This document shows positions 25,351 to 36,900 of a stretch of 64,000 bases of DNA, piece after piece. Origin of the DNA: Bombyx mori (lineage: Eukaryota > Arthropoda > Insecta > Lepidoptera > Bombycidae). The DNA lies in assembly GCF_030269925.1 (NCBI RefSeq), contig NC_085110.1, forward strand, positions 496,001 to 560,000, given 5' to 3'. Both the position numbers and the translations under genes were made by a program. Within the stretch, counting starts at the first letter, position 1; every line of letters begins with the position of its first letter. The notes beneath the pieces were generated by a model that saw nothing but the letters and a program-made list of their open reading frames with translations, was not told the origin of the DNA and did not search any database.

Positions 25351-27114
25351 TGAATTGTCCGTTCATATAAAGTTCCAATCAATAAAAAACCAGCAAAATC
25401 TTAGACATAATATTATGATGAAGCCCTCGGTCAAGGCATACATACAGACTGTTGGTAATGTCTTCACATTGTTAACGTCTCAAGTGCCAACTGTAACCAA
25501 AACAACAGCAATATTTCTATTGAACTAGATGAACTAAAAACTATTGCACGGCCCGTATTTGTGGGAGTCCATAGACATCAGACTGTGAGAGCTACTGAGA
25601 GACTTGAGCTTAAGGCTCAACTGTATGATATCGCGGCAGTATCACCGCCCCTGCTTAAATAAAATAGTTCATCATTGTCCAAACCAGCAGACTAGAACAA
25701 CAAAGATGCGGCGTGGTTAGGAAACAAGCGTCCTCTCATTGTTCGAAAACTCGACTAACTGCGGCATCCGACGAGGAAGTTATTAAAAGCTGAGCTTAAA
25801 GTTGTCCAGTGCTTTGTTTGCGTTCGGAGTCGGCCCCGGAACAACACTACAACACTGCAGACCCAGTTTGTTCAGCTATTGATCAGACGGCTATTGCCAC
25901 CGAGTCAGGCGGGAGCAATAAACGTTTTCAAATTATAATTATTTGTTTCAAACTAAAGACATACAAGCTACTTAAACAAAAAAGTGAATAAATAGTGCGT
26001 AAGTCATAAACCTTCCTCAAAGCGCAACAGCTCTTCCCGAGTTATTGTTCAAGTTTCACCTTAATAGGAAAAATGACACGTCTGAGCAGTAAGATTAAAA
26101 ACTAGAGTAGTAATTATGCTTGTAAAGATGGATCAACTAAAGTGGACTTGGACGGGTTATTTATTTCGAAGTACCTAAAAAAATTGGCAACATTATCAAT
26201 GGTACCCTAGAGACCGTAAAAAATATAGAGAAAGACAAAAGATGCGATCGGAGGATAAGCTAAAGCTGTCAACGGATCCCAACTAGTGGAAGGTTGCTGA
26301 CGATACACAGCAATAGAAGATGTTAGGCGAGGCTAATGTCAAAAGCTACACTGAACTGAAAGACTTTCTGTAAAAACACACAAAAATTAAATAAAAGATT
26401 TTAAAAGTTCAGGATAAAAGGCCCATTGATTGATTGATTGATGAGTCCTTTCATCCTTTTGTAATTTCAGTTTGTTAAACACCGTGCTCGTATTATATTA
26501 TATTTGAATCATTGAAAACCAACATAAACCACTTATTACTATTAATATTATTGCTCTGCATGGACAGGCGAGCTCATGGAACACCTAGCGTCCGGTGGTG
26601 ATCAGGGCCAACAGACAACATATGGTAGGTGTCGCGACACATCCTGACAAAGGAGGTCCAAGTCACGCAGCTCATGACCATTTGCGATGAAGAGATACTG
26701 TTGGAACCCCCTGCCCCACCTGGGGGCCTTGAACAAACAAACAATAGATTACAAACTATAAATTACTTAGAAAGTAGCCCCACCCCATCAAACCTGTGCT
26801 TAAAGCACAAAACAACGTTCGTACTACCTAAAGATAACAAAGACAACGAGAACGCTTAACTGAACAAAATGGAAAATTTCATAACATTTATTTCTGTCCT
26901 CATTATATCAAGGAAAAGCTTTTGTGTTTGTTTTTATATTTCTCTTTTTTCGAAATGTGCTCAACAATGGTGCATTGTGACGAGCCGGACGCAATCAGGC
27001 ACCAACCTCTGCACCACCGAATACTCTGCGACCACTTTTTTATTTGCCCCTGTATACATTGCGGCGATGAATTTAAAACATAAAATATTATTCTAAGAGA
27101 CTCAGCCTTGTACG
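25351..27114. other. Spacer with a decayed Bm1-like fragment (about 25545-25660)
   Basis: The stretch GAGTCCATAGACATC...GAGACTTGAGCTTAAGGCTCAA has the order of a minus-sense Bm1 body but is strongly diverged. Short open frames (25809-25991, 26629-26859, 26869-27096) show no motif. Confidence 0.3.
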
Positions 27115-27357
27115 TCAAAATAAAACAATAAATGTATCAAGAATTGAATGAAGCGATGGCGCGTTACAATTCATTGTTGTCATCGTCTGAAAATTGTGTT
27201 TTGTTTCACAGTTTCGATATTTTCTCGTCCCCGTGTGTTTACCGCTGAGCGGACGATCCTCATTAAGCAACAGATATTTTTTAACTGCTCTTAGAACGAA
27301 TTCTGGCAGTAATGTTGAAAGTGGGTCGCCTATTGTATGAGAGTTTGCAGGTGCCAA
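27115..27357 (-). CDS. Unrecognised open frame, possible exon or gene relic
   Basis: This is an 80-codon frame; without requiring an ATG it extends back to about 27408. The first half is mixed hydrophobic and polar with balanced composition (GDPLSTLLPEFVLRAVKKYL) and looks more protein-like than other frames nearby. No domain is recognised, there is no convincing splice partner, and the last third is low in coding character. It could be a chance frame, a relic or part of an unrecognised transposon. Confidence 0.15.
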   Translation of the reverse strand: MAPANSHTIGDPLSTLLPEFVLRAVKKYLLLNEDRPLSGKHTGTRKYRNCETKHNFQTMTTMNCNAPSLHSILDTFIVLF

Positions 27358-27408
27358 ATTGGATGCACCTAAGCTCTGTATAAGCCGTATAGCTTTTGGT
27401 CTCGCTAT

Positions 27409-30119
27409 TTATTATTAAGGAATTTCGGGTGGGTGAATTTCAGAGGAATATTGCTTTGAATTCATGTTTAATGTGGTATAGTATAATTAGTTGGGAATAG
27501 GATAGGTAAGCGGAACAATCATTTGCGCTTCTAAGAAATACTGAAAGATAAAACAAAATAAAGTACTTAAGAATCTAAAAGAATAAATTTCACTCAATTC
27601 GTTGAATCTCCATAAACTAGGCTACATTCGGCTAACTGAAAAGCCACGAATAATATTAACATACAAAAATTGTATTACCTCCTATATGCAGTAGACAGAT
27701 CTATTCTGAATCCAGACTCCTCCAGCGACCACCTACGACTTCTCTAACATACGTCAATAGTCAGTAGTAGACACTAAACATGTGTTTTCTCATCCTTTTT
27801 AAGCTTTGCCTTAATTAAAACTACGTTCGCAGTTTCATGGTCACGGATGACTACCGTGGCTTGTACTTAAGACTGGTGGAAACAGTAGAAAATATGAAAC
27901 TTCACTCTCCGGTTGAGATCTATCCTGCTCTACAATCCCTATTTCGCAGGGAAATCCCTATCATTCCTAAGGGCAGCTGACGACGAGCTGCAGGACAGAA
28001 CAGAGAGCTAGCCGTAAAGTATGATCCCAAACAAAATACAATATTAATACATAATTACAGCCGCTGTGACGTTTCCAATACTATTTATTATTCATTTCAT
28101 TCCTTATCTGTTGTTTTAGTTCCCCTCAATTTATTACACAAAGATATTTTAAAATAAATTGTGCATTATTTTTATCAGCAATGTAAATCACATTCTTAAT
28201 AATAATTGTTAATCACGTTTAAAAATAAACTGATAAAAAGTTATTATCACTTCAAATTACTCCACTTTTGTTGCTAGGCATGTCGATAGCCCGCTGGGTT
28301 GGGCACCATTGTACTGGCTAGATTTGAAGGGTTAGGTGCTATTGTCCTGATAAAATGGAGACTTCGAATTCATGATTAAAGAAGAAAAATACCTTTTCAA
28401 AAATTACTACCGCTAAATATAAAATTCAACAATTACATACAGGAGGAATACGAACCATTACATATTATAAAATGAATAAATAATCGAAAGATTTAACTCT
28501 AAAGAAATTTTTAATAGAATTTTTACACAAGTCCAAAATTATAAACATATTTCACTTACAAAATAGAGGAAAAGTAATTACTGAGCTTGCAAATAATTCA
28601 TTGTCCAATAAACAATGTAAGCGGGGTCGCATTGTAATCAGCACCGCCAAAAACCTTCCATACTTATAATGACGCCGCCATAAAAAGCCGGCCAAAGACT
28701 TTTACGACAACACCCTCGTAAATTCCTCTTGCAAAATTCTTACACTTATGAATTTTAATATTTATTACACTCATTGTATGTATGCCTACGTCGGTGGCCT
28801 CTCTGTGGTTAATACTATGTACATATTAATACATTTATGCTTGACGTGGCGGTCACACATAAACCGTCCGTGATTCAAACTTACAAAACTGACCTTGCTA
28901 AACGGGTATTAGAATTAGATGAATGGATAAGTAGTCGTAATAATTCGAACAGCTGCGCCCAACAAATTTTATTATTCAACAAAACCCAACAAAACATAAC
29001 GTTAGTTAATTTTTTCTACGATATTTTTTATAAAGATCGTGCCAGAAATCAAATGAGTTGTGCTTGAATGATGTAATTGTAAATTCCTTATCGATAACGA
29101 GAGTTTTCGTAAAACTTTGATTCGTCGGATACCATTTTATGGGTAAAAGGTCTGTCTTCTCCGGTGTTGGATCTCTGGAAAAAAATTTTCATACATGAAA
29201 TTACAATATTATAACATTAATGTTGAATTAGTCATCAGTCCAAAAGTCTCTTGTTCGAGAGACAGCTAAATCAAAATCAGCGCAAGAGTTCAACTGTTCC
29301 CATCGGCAAAATTCTTATTGTAACAGCACTGCAAACAGTGACTGCTGACCGTGACGCTCATGAGTAAGTGTACTCGCTACACTTTTCTGTTTTTATGAAT
29401 AAGATACCGAGTATTATAATGTTTGTTCTCACCCCTCAAGGTGAATGGTAATATAGTATCATAATTATATGCGATGACTCTGTAACACAGAAGGCCAACA
29501 ACCGGTTTATCGATCCGTGTAGATGATAATGTAGAATTGGTAAAAATGGAACGTATGAAAAGAGAGTGAAACGGAGCGTTAAGGTGAGGGAGAGAAAACA
29601 GTAAGAAAGAGAAAAGAAAATGACAGACAGAATGACAGAGAAAAGGAAGATGGCGAAGACGGATAAATGAAAAAGGCACAAGAAGAGTGTCAATTAATTT
29701 TTAATTAATATAATAAAGAAGATTTGGAAGAGAAGAGTTAAAGTGTAACAGTGGAATATTTTTATTTTATGTGATACGATCCCAAATCTACAGTAATAAA
29801 ATTTGTCATTAAATAAAACAATAAACCCACTGCACTAACTTATTAAAGTAGTTAAATAACTATAATTAAAAGAACTGATTAAAATCAAGCTCTGTGATAT
29901 CTGTTTAATATGCAACATTGTATATATCCACTGTGGTTTGTTAATTGTCCTTCGCATTCACGGGATATTTTACTCCGAACATATAAAAGTCAAACACACC
30001 AATTCCACAATATCTATAATGAGTACAATGTTATAATATAATATAAATTAAAAAGAGTAAACCAAACTAGACACTATAAGATATCAATTGAAACTAAAAT
30101 TACGTTTTTACAATAAATT
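27409..30119. other. Spacer, no gene supported
   Basis: A plus-strand frame at 28837-29067 (76 codons) and minus-strand frames at 29377-29693, which lie over purine-rich simple sequence, show no motif. The missing last exon of the esterase at 30.7 kb would be expected on the minus strand to the left of 30,704, but I could not identify it here. Confidence 0.35.
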
Positions 30120-30240
30120 TAAATCGACGCGCGCGAAACTCGTAGCATGACGTCACGGGACACCTGCGCGTTCGGGAACTCCGATCTCGGCCGATGACGC
30201 CCGAGTGCAACGAATGTTGCACGCTACAAATATACTGTAG
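30120..30240. promoter_or_regulatory. GC-rich island with CRE-like TGACGTCA and a perfect palindrome
   Basis: In AT-rich surroundings this stretch carries ATGACGTCACGG (CRE/ATF-type palindrome near 30,150), repeated CGCG, and the inverted repeat GTGCAAC-GAAT-GTTGCAC near 30,208-30,225. It could be a regulatory site or an unannotated first exon. Nothing proves activity. Confidence 0.3.
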
Positions 30241-30704
30241 CTAATTAAAACTTGAATCTCAGTAGAAGCATTACAGACAAGGACGGATAAATTACACACA
30301 AATACTTTTTACTTATTTGCTTGTGCAATTAATTGAATACAAATAAATGAATTTTCATTACAGAATACAATGTATCATTGCTGATTTATCTTTTTTTTTT
30401 TTGCAGATACCAACCACATTTAAAAATATATTAATTATAACTTAGTCACCTCTGACAACTAATTATTAGTTAAATCTGATGATATCTTATACCTGAAAAG
30501 CTATTTAAGAGTGAAGAGTGTGTCAATAATTAGAAGAACACACGCCCGAAAAATATTACCCTCCATGGTAAAAAGAGAAACTTTATGCCAACAGAAGATT
30601 TCAATGAATATTCGCCAAAATTTAAAAAAAAAAATTAAATTTGAAGTCTTCGCACCCACATTACTTTAATAAAATGAATTTTTAAGAGAGGAAAAAAGAC
30701 TTAC

Positions 30705-32316
30705 CCAAATTTAGCGAAATTAGTCCACATCGTCGTCATTCTGTCAATGATTTTACTCTCAAATAAAGTTGGTACTGGAAAAATACTGAACAAATACATA
30801 AGATCATCAGCGTGGGACGCCCCTGGTTCCGCCCAAAATCCTGAGATCAATTTGACAAAGTTCCTCCATCCATCATATCGAAAATAATAATTATAGACTG
30901 GCAGATCATTATTCTGCAAGAGTAGTTTTGTCTCAGCAAAAGCTGGATACAAGAAAAACGGATCAGCATGGTACTTCAAAAACTTCAAAATACTCTCCAT
31001 TGAATTTGAATCCTCGCTCATGTACATCTTGTGCAATTTCTGACAAACTTCTTTCTTGAGTTCAGCTGGAATCCGTAAATTTCTTGGTAAACCGATTTCA
31101 AATTTAAAACGCGTAAGAGTAGAAGAGTCCTCTAGGCCTGAAAAATAGTAGCCTTCATTGTCATTGACCCCTAAAATCACTGGTACTTTGTTGTATTCAC
31201 CTCTGGTAAAAATATCGAATGGCGATTCTAGAAGAAATGGCTCCACACCAGGGTGTGATTTTTCAATACAGGGAGAATTAATTAGCTGAGCTGCTGCTAC
31301 TTGACTTTCTAGTAATGGGACGGGCGCGCCCACAATACTTTCTATGGTGTGGTTCATATGAATGTCATAAAGTTGATACGGATCCATGGTTTTATATCCT
31401 AAGACTTCAGCTACTCTGCTAGCATATTTAATTGGTTCGAATTCGACAGCCCATGGTGATATCGACGACCCACTTTGGAGGATAGCCTTATGGAAAAGAC
31501 CTTTAGAAGCTGGTGAAACGATATGTAAAGAAACAGACGCAGCACCGGCGCTTTCTCCGAAAATCGTCACATTGTCAGGATCGCCGCCAAAAACTTTGAT
31601 ATTTCGTTGAACCCACTTCAGTGCTGCAACCTGATCTTTCAATCCTGCATTTCCTGGAGCATCTTTGATTCCGAGACACAAAAACCCAGTTACGGCTACT
31701 CGGTAGTTAAAGGTCACTAAGACAATATTCTTACGGACCAGGTAATCTGGGCCAAATAGAAGTCTCGACGATGATCCTTCACGGAATCCACCTCCATGGA
31801 TGAAAACTTTCACCGGTAAAAGTTTATCGACTTCTGAGTAAAGTGGATGGAAAATATTTATAATGAGGCAATCCTCTTGGCCCCAAACAAAGTTGTCAGC
31901 AAATTTTTGTGGACACCTCACATGTTCATTTACAGCATTGAACACACCATCCCATTCCGGCTCTAGGCCTGCTGCCTGCAACGTGAAAACTCAGATATAA
32001 ATCATTCAAAACTTGTAAAGTGATTAAAATATAAAGGATATTAATCGAAAGTGCTTAACAATTGTTCAGTTTGTCGAATGCAAAAACTCAATCGTTCACA
32101 TTGTGATTATCTATAAATTAATAACAAGACCTTGAACCTGTGTCTACGTCGAACAGTAGCATAAGGTATCCCAAAATATTGAACATGTGACCCGTCCGGG
32201 GCAACCTGCCCGCTGACGAGCCGATGGTTACTCAGTCTCACTGCCGGAGTCGGTTGCCGCACCAGCCTTCCCGCCCAAAGACTCCACAGCACGACCCACT
32301 TTATTGACACGCACAT
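30705..32316 (-). CDS. Carboxylesterase (COesterase family), last exon not found
   Basis: A serine ester hydrolase of the insect carboxyl/cholinesterase family. Exon 1 (32316-32131) opens with ATG and a hydrophobic stretch (KWVVLWSLWAG), a likely signal peptide, and contains the family start motif GIPYATVRRRHRFK. Exon 2 (31975-30705) joins in phase with AAGLEPEWDGVF. It holds the oxyanion-hole motif FIHGGGF, the nucleophile elbow FGESAGAASV, the acidic member in NDNEGYYF and the catalytic histidine in GASHADDLMYLF. All three triad residues are therefore present. Exon 2 ends in WTNFAKFG followed by a good donor (GTAAGTC) at phase 2, where the family normally continues for about 40-70 residues in a last exon. 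I found no such exon to the left. The substrate cannot be told (detoxification, odorant or hormone ester), and no juvenile-hormone-esterase-specific signature was checked. The two visible exons give about 485 residues. Confidence 0.85.
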
Positions 32317-33975
32317 GGTAACTCCACATAGCACTACAATCACTCACAGCTACTGCTCGACTGGTTTCTTCACATTATCTTACTAATAATTTACTATCTT
32401 GAAGGACAACGCCAGATAAGTTTTTGTTGTGTTTCTTTATACGTTCGCTTCTTATTAATCGAATGTTCGCATAATCACAACAACTAAGGATTCGTCACTG
32501 TTGTGTTTCTATAGTAAATGGTAATTATTACAGTTAGTTTTGTTCGAGTTTTATGTAAAATGTATCGTAGCTGTAGGTACACTGAAACTTTATTTATATT
32601 AATTTTCAAATAGGAGTTTGGTATTTAAGAGTTTCTTTGGTGGATCGCAAGGAAATCGGAAATTCAATCAGACACCCCAAAATTTGTGAAGCAGTATGTA
32701 GGAATCGAATACGAATTGAATAAAGACATAAGATAGGCAAGGTCCAGCTCTACGTCAAAACTTTCAGGATCTGAGCGCGCAGAACGCCGCAGCACTGAAC
32801 GAATGGCACATAAAATCCCAAATTTAAGGTCGACCTGAACAATATTAAACACATTTGTCGAGTAGCAGATAGCTGGTAATAGTACCAACGTTGTAATTTT
32901 GGCTGACGATTCCTATTATTATAATCGTAAAATGACGATTGTTCCTGATGAAAATTTAGTAGTTTTATAATGATTCGGTTTTTACTGTAGCAGTAATAAT
33001 AATTATCAGAATTGCTTAAAAATTGGGACAGCAGATACAGTTGTTGCAAAAATTCAGTAGAAAAAGATTTATGAAATTTAAACTTAACTTTGAACAATAA
33101 ATGGTTGTAATATGATAAGCTAGTGAGAAACGGGGTAGTTGTGGTTACGGGCTGACTATGACAAATCAAAATTAACAGACAATACTGACTATACTTATAT
33201 TCGTGTTCGTGTAGGTAAGACGCCTGGAGCAGTGGCGCTTAGTGGCCCGCCCTAGCTTGGCAAGCAATACAAACTTATCTACTCAATTTATTCAGGGAAG
33301 AAGAAATAGTGTGATAACTGTGTGATCACTAAGGTGTCAAGGATTAAGGACCATCACACTAGGTGGACAGGAGCTGTCAACTAGAGATCTAGTGATGTAG
33401 TCACCAATATGGACACGTGTTCACTCACGTAGAATAATTGTTAAGTAGTCTGCATATTAACAGTTTTTCAATACTAATTAGTTAAAACATTACGAGTACG
33501 CAATTCAATCAGACTAATACAATTACGGGAATTAAATTGTCTGTGCCGGTGCGCAGTTCCATTACCCCTGTAACTATAATAATAAAAGAGATTCACGTCA
33601 CCCGCACTATCGCATAACTAAAATATTGTTACGGCTTAATTGTTAATACTAATAGTTACTCGAGCCCGTAAACCTCATAGATAGATATGAGGCAAGACAT
33701 AAATTTTATAACTGCTTCGCGGTAGAGATCAGTAGGACGGTGCACCATACTCGGATAGGGTCACAATATGCTGATTAGTGGCAGTCAAATTTTGTGAACA
33801 TTAGAGATTGGGTCTTCAATAACTCGCTAGTTCATAAAACCTATATGGTAAAAAGAAAAACGTCGAATAATGACAATAAATAAAAAATCTATCAAACTTT
33901 TATCCATTTATCTTCTGACATCTATACAGCAGTTTTGTAAATTTTGTTATTTTATAAGTAATATTTTATTTTGCT
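32317..33975. other. Intergenic region between the divergent esterase and dynein genes
   Basis: About 1.66 kb separate the ATG of the minus-strand esterase from the ATG of the plus-strand dynein gene, so both promoters should lie here. Open frames at 32664-33169 (minus) overlap in different frames and carry no motif. A decayed SINE remnant is possible near 33,680-33,760. Confidence 0.45.
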
Positions 33976-36900
33976 ATGGATATTTCGTATCAGTATTCTA
34001 AGAAACGATGCCGTTTCGGTGGTCAGCCTCAGTTCTGCGAGCAGGGCCCGGAGATGTGCGACAGCATCGCCACGAATGTCGTCGAGCACAAGAACTTCAT
34101 CCTGCGGAACCCCGTGCACCAGCCCACGCAGCACACTCCTTTCTATTCTGAAAACAACGCTAATACCATCAGGTAGTCTTTCTAGTCTTAGAAACATTTC
34201 ATTTTAACCAGACGTCTGTAGTTATCCGTGTTCCAAGTGTTCCCTATGCTCGCCTTCACCGCTGTGACTTGAAAATTCAGGTTTTGCTTATTGCCAGATA
34301 TATGTATTATGACATTCTGCAGACTTAATAATAAAAAAACGTATAGCAATAAAACAAGTTTATGTAAAATACATATATCAAGTGCTCTCCTCACAGATCT
34401 CATGACTGCTTACAAATGGTTACGACGCAACAATCGTTCAATAGTAATCTACCATGAGTGCTCGTTGAACTTGACGTTGGACCTTGTCAATTGACTTCAG
34501 CTTCCACTTAGCAACAAGTGACTCACAAACAGTAAACATAACAACAATAAAGGAGCACGTAAATGAGCGCTGCTGAGTCATGGGCACATATATGAGCACT
34601 GCTGAGCCAGGGACATTAATTTAAGCGCTCTGTGACATTGTAGAACGGACTACAGCTCATCAGGAGCGAACCACGCGGAAGGTGGGTGGCCTAAAGATGT
34701 CAGCGTCATCGATCCCGAAGCCACACAGCGGTACCGACGTAAAGTTGAAAAAGATGACAACTACATCAACTGCGTCATGTCCACTGCTCCGGTAGGTATA
34801 CGAGAAAGAAATAAGTCGCCAATGGAATCAATAAAATTCAAAGTATAAGCCGTTGTTAGTAACCATATTTATTTTAAATTACTTGACGCCTCAATTCTTC
34901 GTCATCGCTAAAAATATGAAATTTGTTGAAACGATTCACTGAATTCTACTGAATGCCGCGATGATCCTCGGGCAAAAAACGTGACCTGAAAGGAATATTT
35001 CATCCTATTTATCGTAAACAAGGAGTTTGTTTGAAGTTGTTGTAGTCTAACTCATAAGAATATCAAGCAATGTGACAATTCTGTTGTTCATGTCCTGTAA
35101 GGGGATACTTTATTTTTCTAAGTAAATACAGACTTGACAAGTGTTAAAAAAATTATATTATATGTATTGTAAAAAAGCCGCAAGTACAGCAATGATATCT
35201 TTTGGTTTGAAAGGTGACAGTCAACTCTGATACAATACTGTTTTAACTGACCTGTGTCTCAAGGTGGGTGGTTGTATTCGTGATCTAGTGTCCATGCGTT
35301 CCGATTATTGGAACTTCAACTTCAGAACAGGTGGACGAGTTGATGTCGGGCAATAGAATACGAAAGACGAATAAAATACTAAAGAATATCTGTTATTGTA
35401 CAATGTTCTGTAATTTTTCTTGTAGTCCAAGACCTCTAATATCCCGTCACACAGTTGTCACTAACAGTAATTACTAAACCAAAGCGGCAATAACGAGAAA
35501 ACATCACAACATCCACAAACAAAACACGTTCTCTGCGATATATTATAATCATAGCTTTGTATTTGTATTATGTAGGAGATGGATCATTACGTGCTCCAAA
35601 ACAACGCCATCGACATGTACCGAACGTACTATGCAGAAATGCCATCTATGCCAGAACTGGAACGCATCAGCTGTCGCACTGTGAACGTGTATCGCGACGG
35701 TGATGGAACGGAAGCGACGCGACCGGTCAGCTCCATATGCTGGCAGCCTGATGGCGGCCAACGCTTCGCAGTCACCTACATCGACGTGGACTTCAACCGC
35801 AACGCGCGAGCGCCCATTGTCTCTTACATTTGGAACTTGGAGAACGCGAATCAACCAGAAGTAACGTTCACACCACCATGCCCGCTCTTAGATTTGATAT
35901 ATAATCCTCGTGATCAAAACCTTATGGCTGGTGGTTTGGTTAATGGACAGGTCGGCGTGTGGGACGCACGAAAAGGCGGCGATCCAACTCTCACATGTCC
36001 ACCGCATGTTGCCCATCGAGATCTTGTGCGAAACGTCATATTCATCAACTCTAAATCGGGACTAGAGTTCTTCTCTGGAGGATCAGACGGGGCCTGTAAG
36101 TGGTGGGACATCCGAAACATGAGTGAGCCTGTGGAAGAGATGATTTTAGATGCAGTGAAGTCTTCATTTGACGTTCAAACGATGGCTAAAGCTAACGGTG
36201 TGACAGCATTAGAATTCGAGCCCACTATGCCGACGCGCTTCATGGCTGGAACTGAAAACGGACTTATCATCGGAGGCAACCGTAAAGGAAAGACACCGTT
36301 AGAGAAAATACCTCTTAAGGTACAGTACCAATAAATATGAATGACCCTAAAAATCTCCCATTGTTTTCGGTCTATCAAAACACCAAACTGTACTGCAACT
36401 ATTATTAAAGTATTTTATATTAGAAGGAATAGTCAAACAGACCTACACATTTAGAGAGATCATAAGAGATCCAAATATCCGAGAATTCGACATTGGTAGT
36501 AAAATTTCAAAATTGTATTTCAGATGGAAGCGCACCTGGGTCCCATCTGGTCCCTGGAGCGTAATCCGGGATTTTTGAAAAATTTTCTAACCGTTGGAGA
36601 TTGGACAGCACGAATTTGGAGCGAGGACTGTCGCGAATCTCCCGTACTATGGTCTCCTCTACATCGGCACAAGATCACTGCTGGTACTTGGAGTCCAACT
36701 AGGTATATGGATATTTTTATTTAAAGTTTCTTTTACGATCGATACGAATACGAGAGTCCATACGATCCCAAGCTACACTAGGTACTAATCAGCTACCTGA
36801 GTTCATTGATATCACATCCTAAGCAATTTAATAATACAAATTCGAAGTTTCCATGGCATTAGAAGGGTGGCCCCTCCTAAGCTACAAACTGGAATCGAAA

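Noticed and set aside
28837..29067. 76-codon plus-strand frame
   Set aside because: No known motif, no splice support, and AT-rich second half.
29377..29693. Minus-strand frames rich in Phe, Leu and Ser
   Set aside because: They lie over a purine-rich simple sequence (GAGAAAAGA-type on the plus strand), which gives such frames by composition alone.
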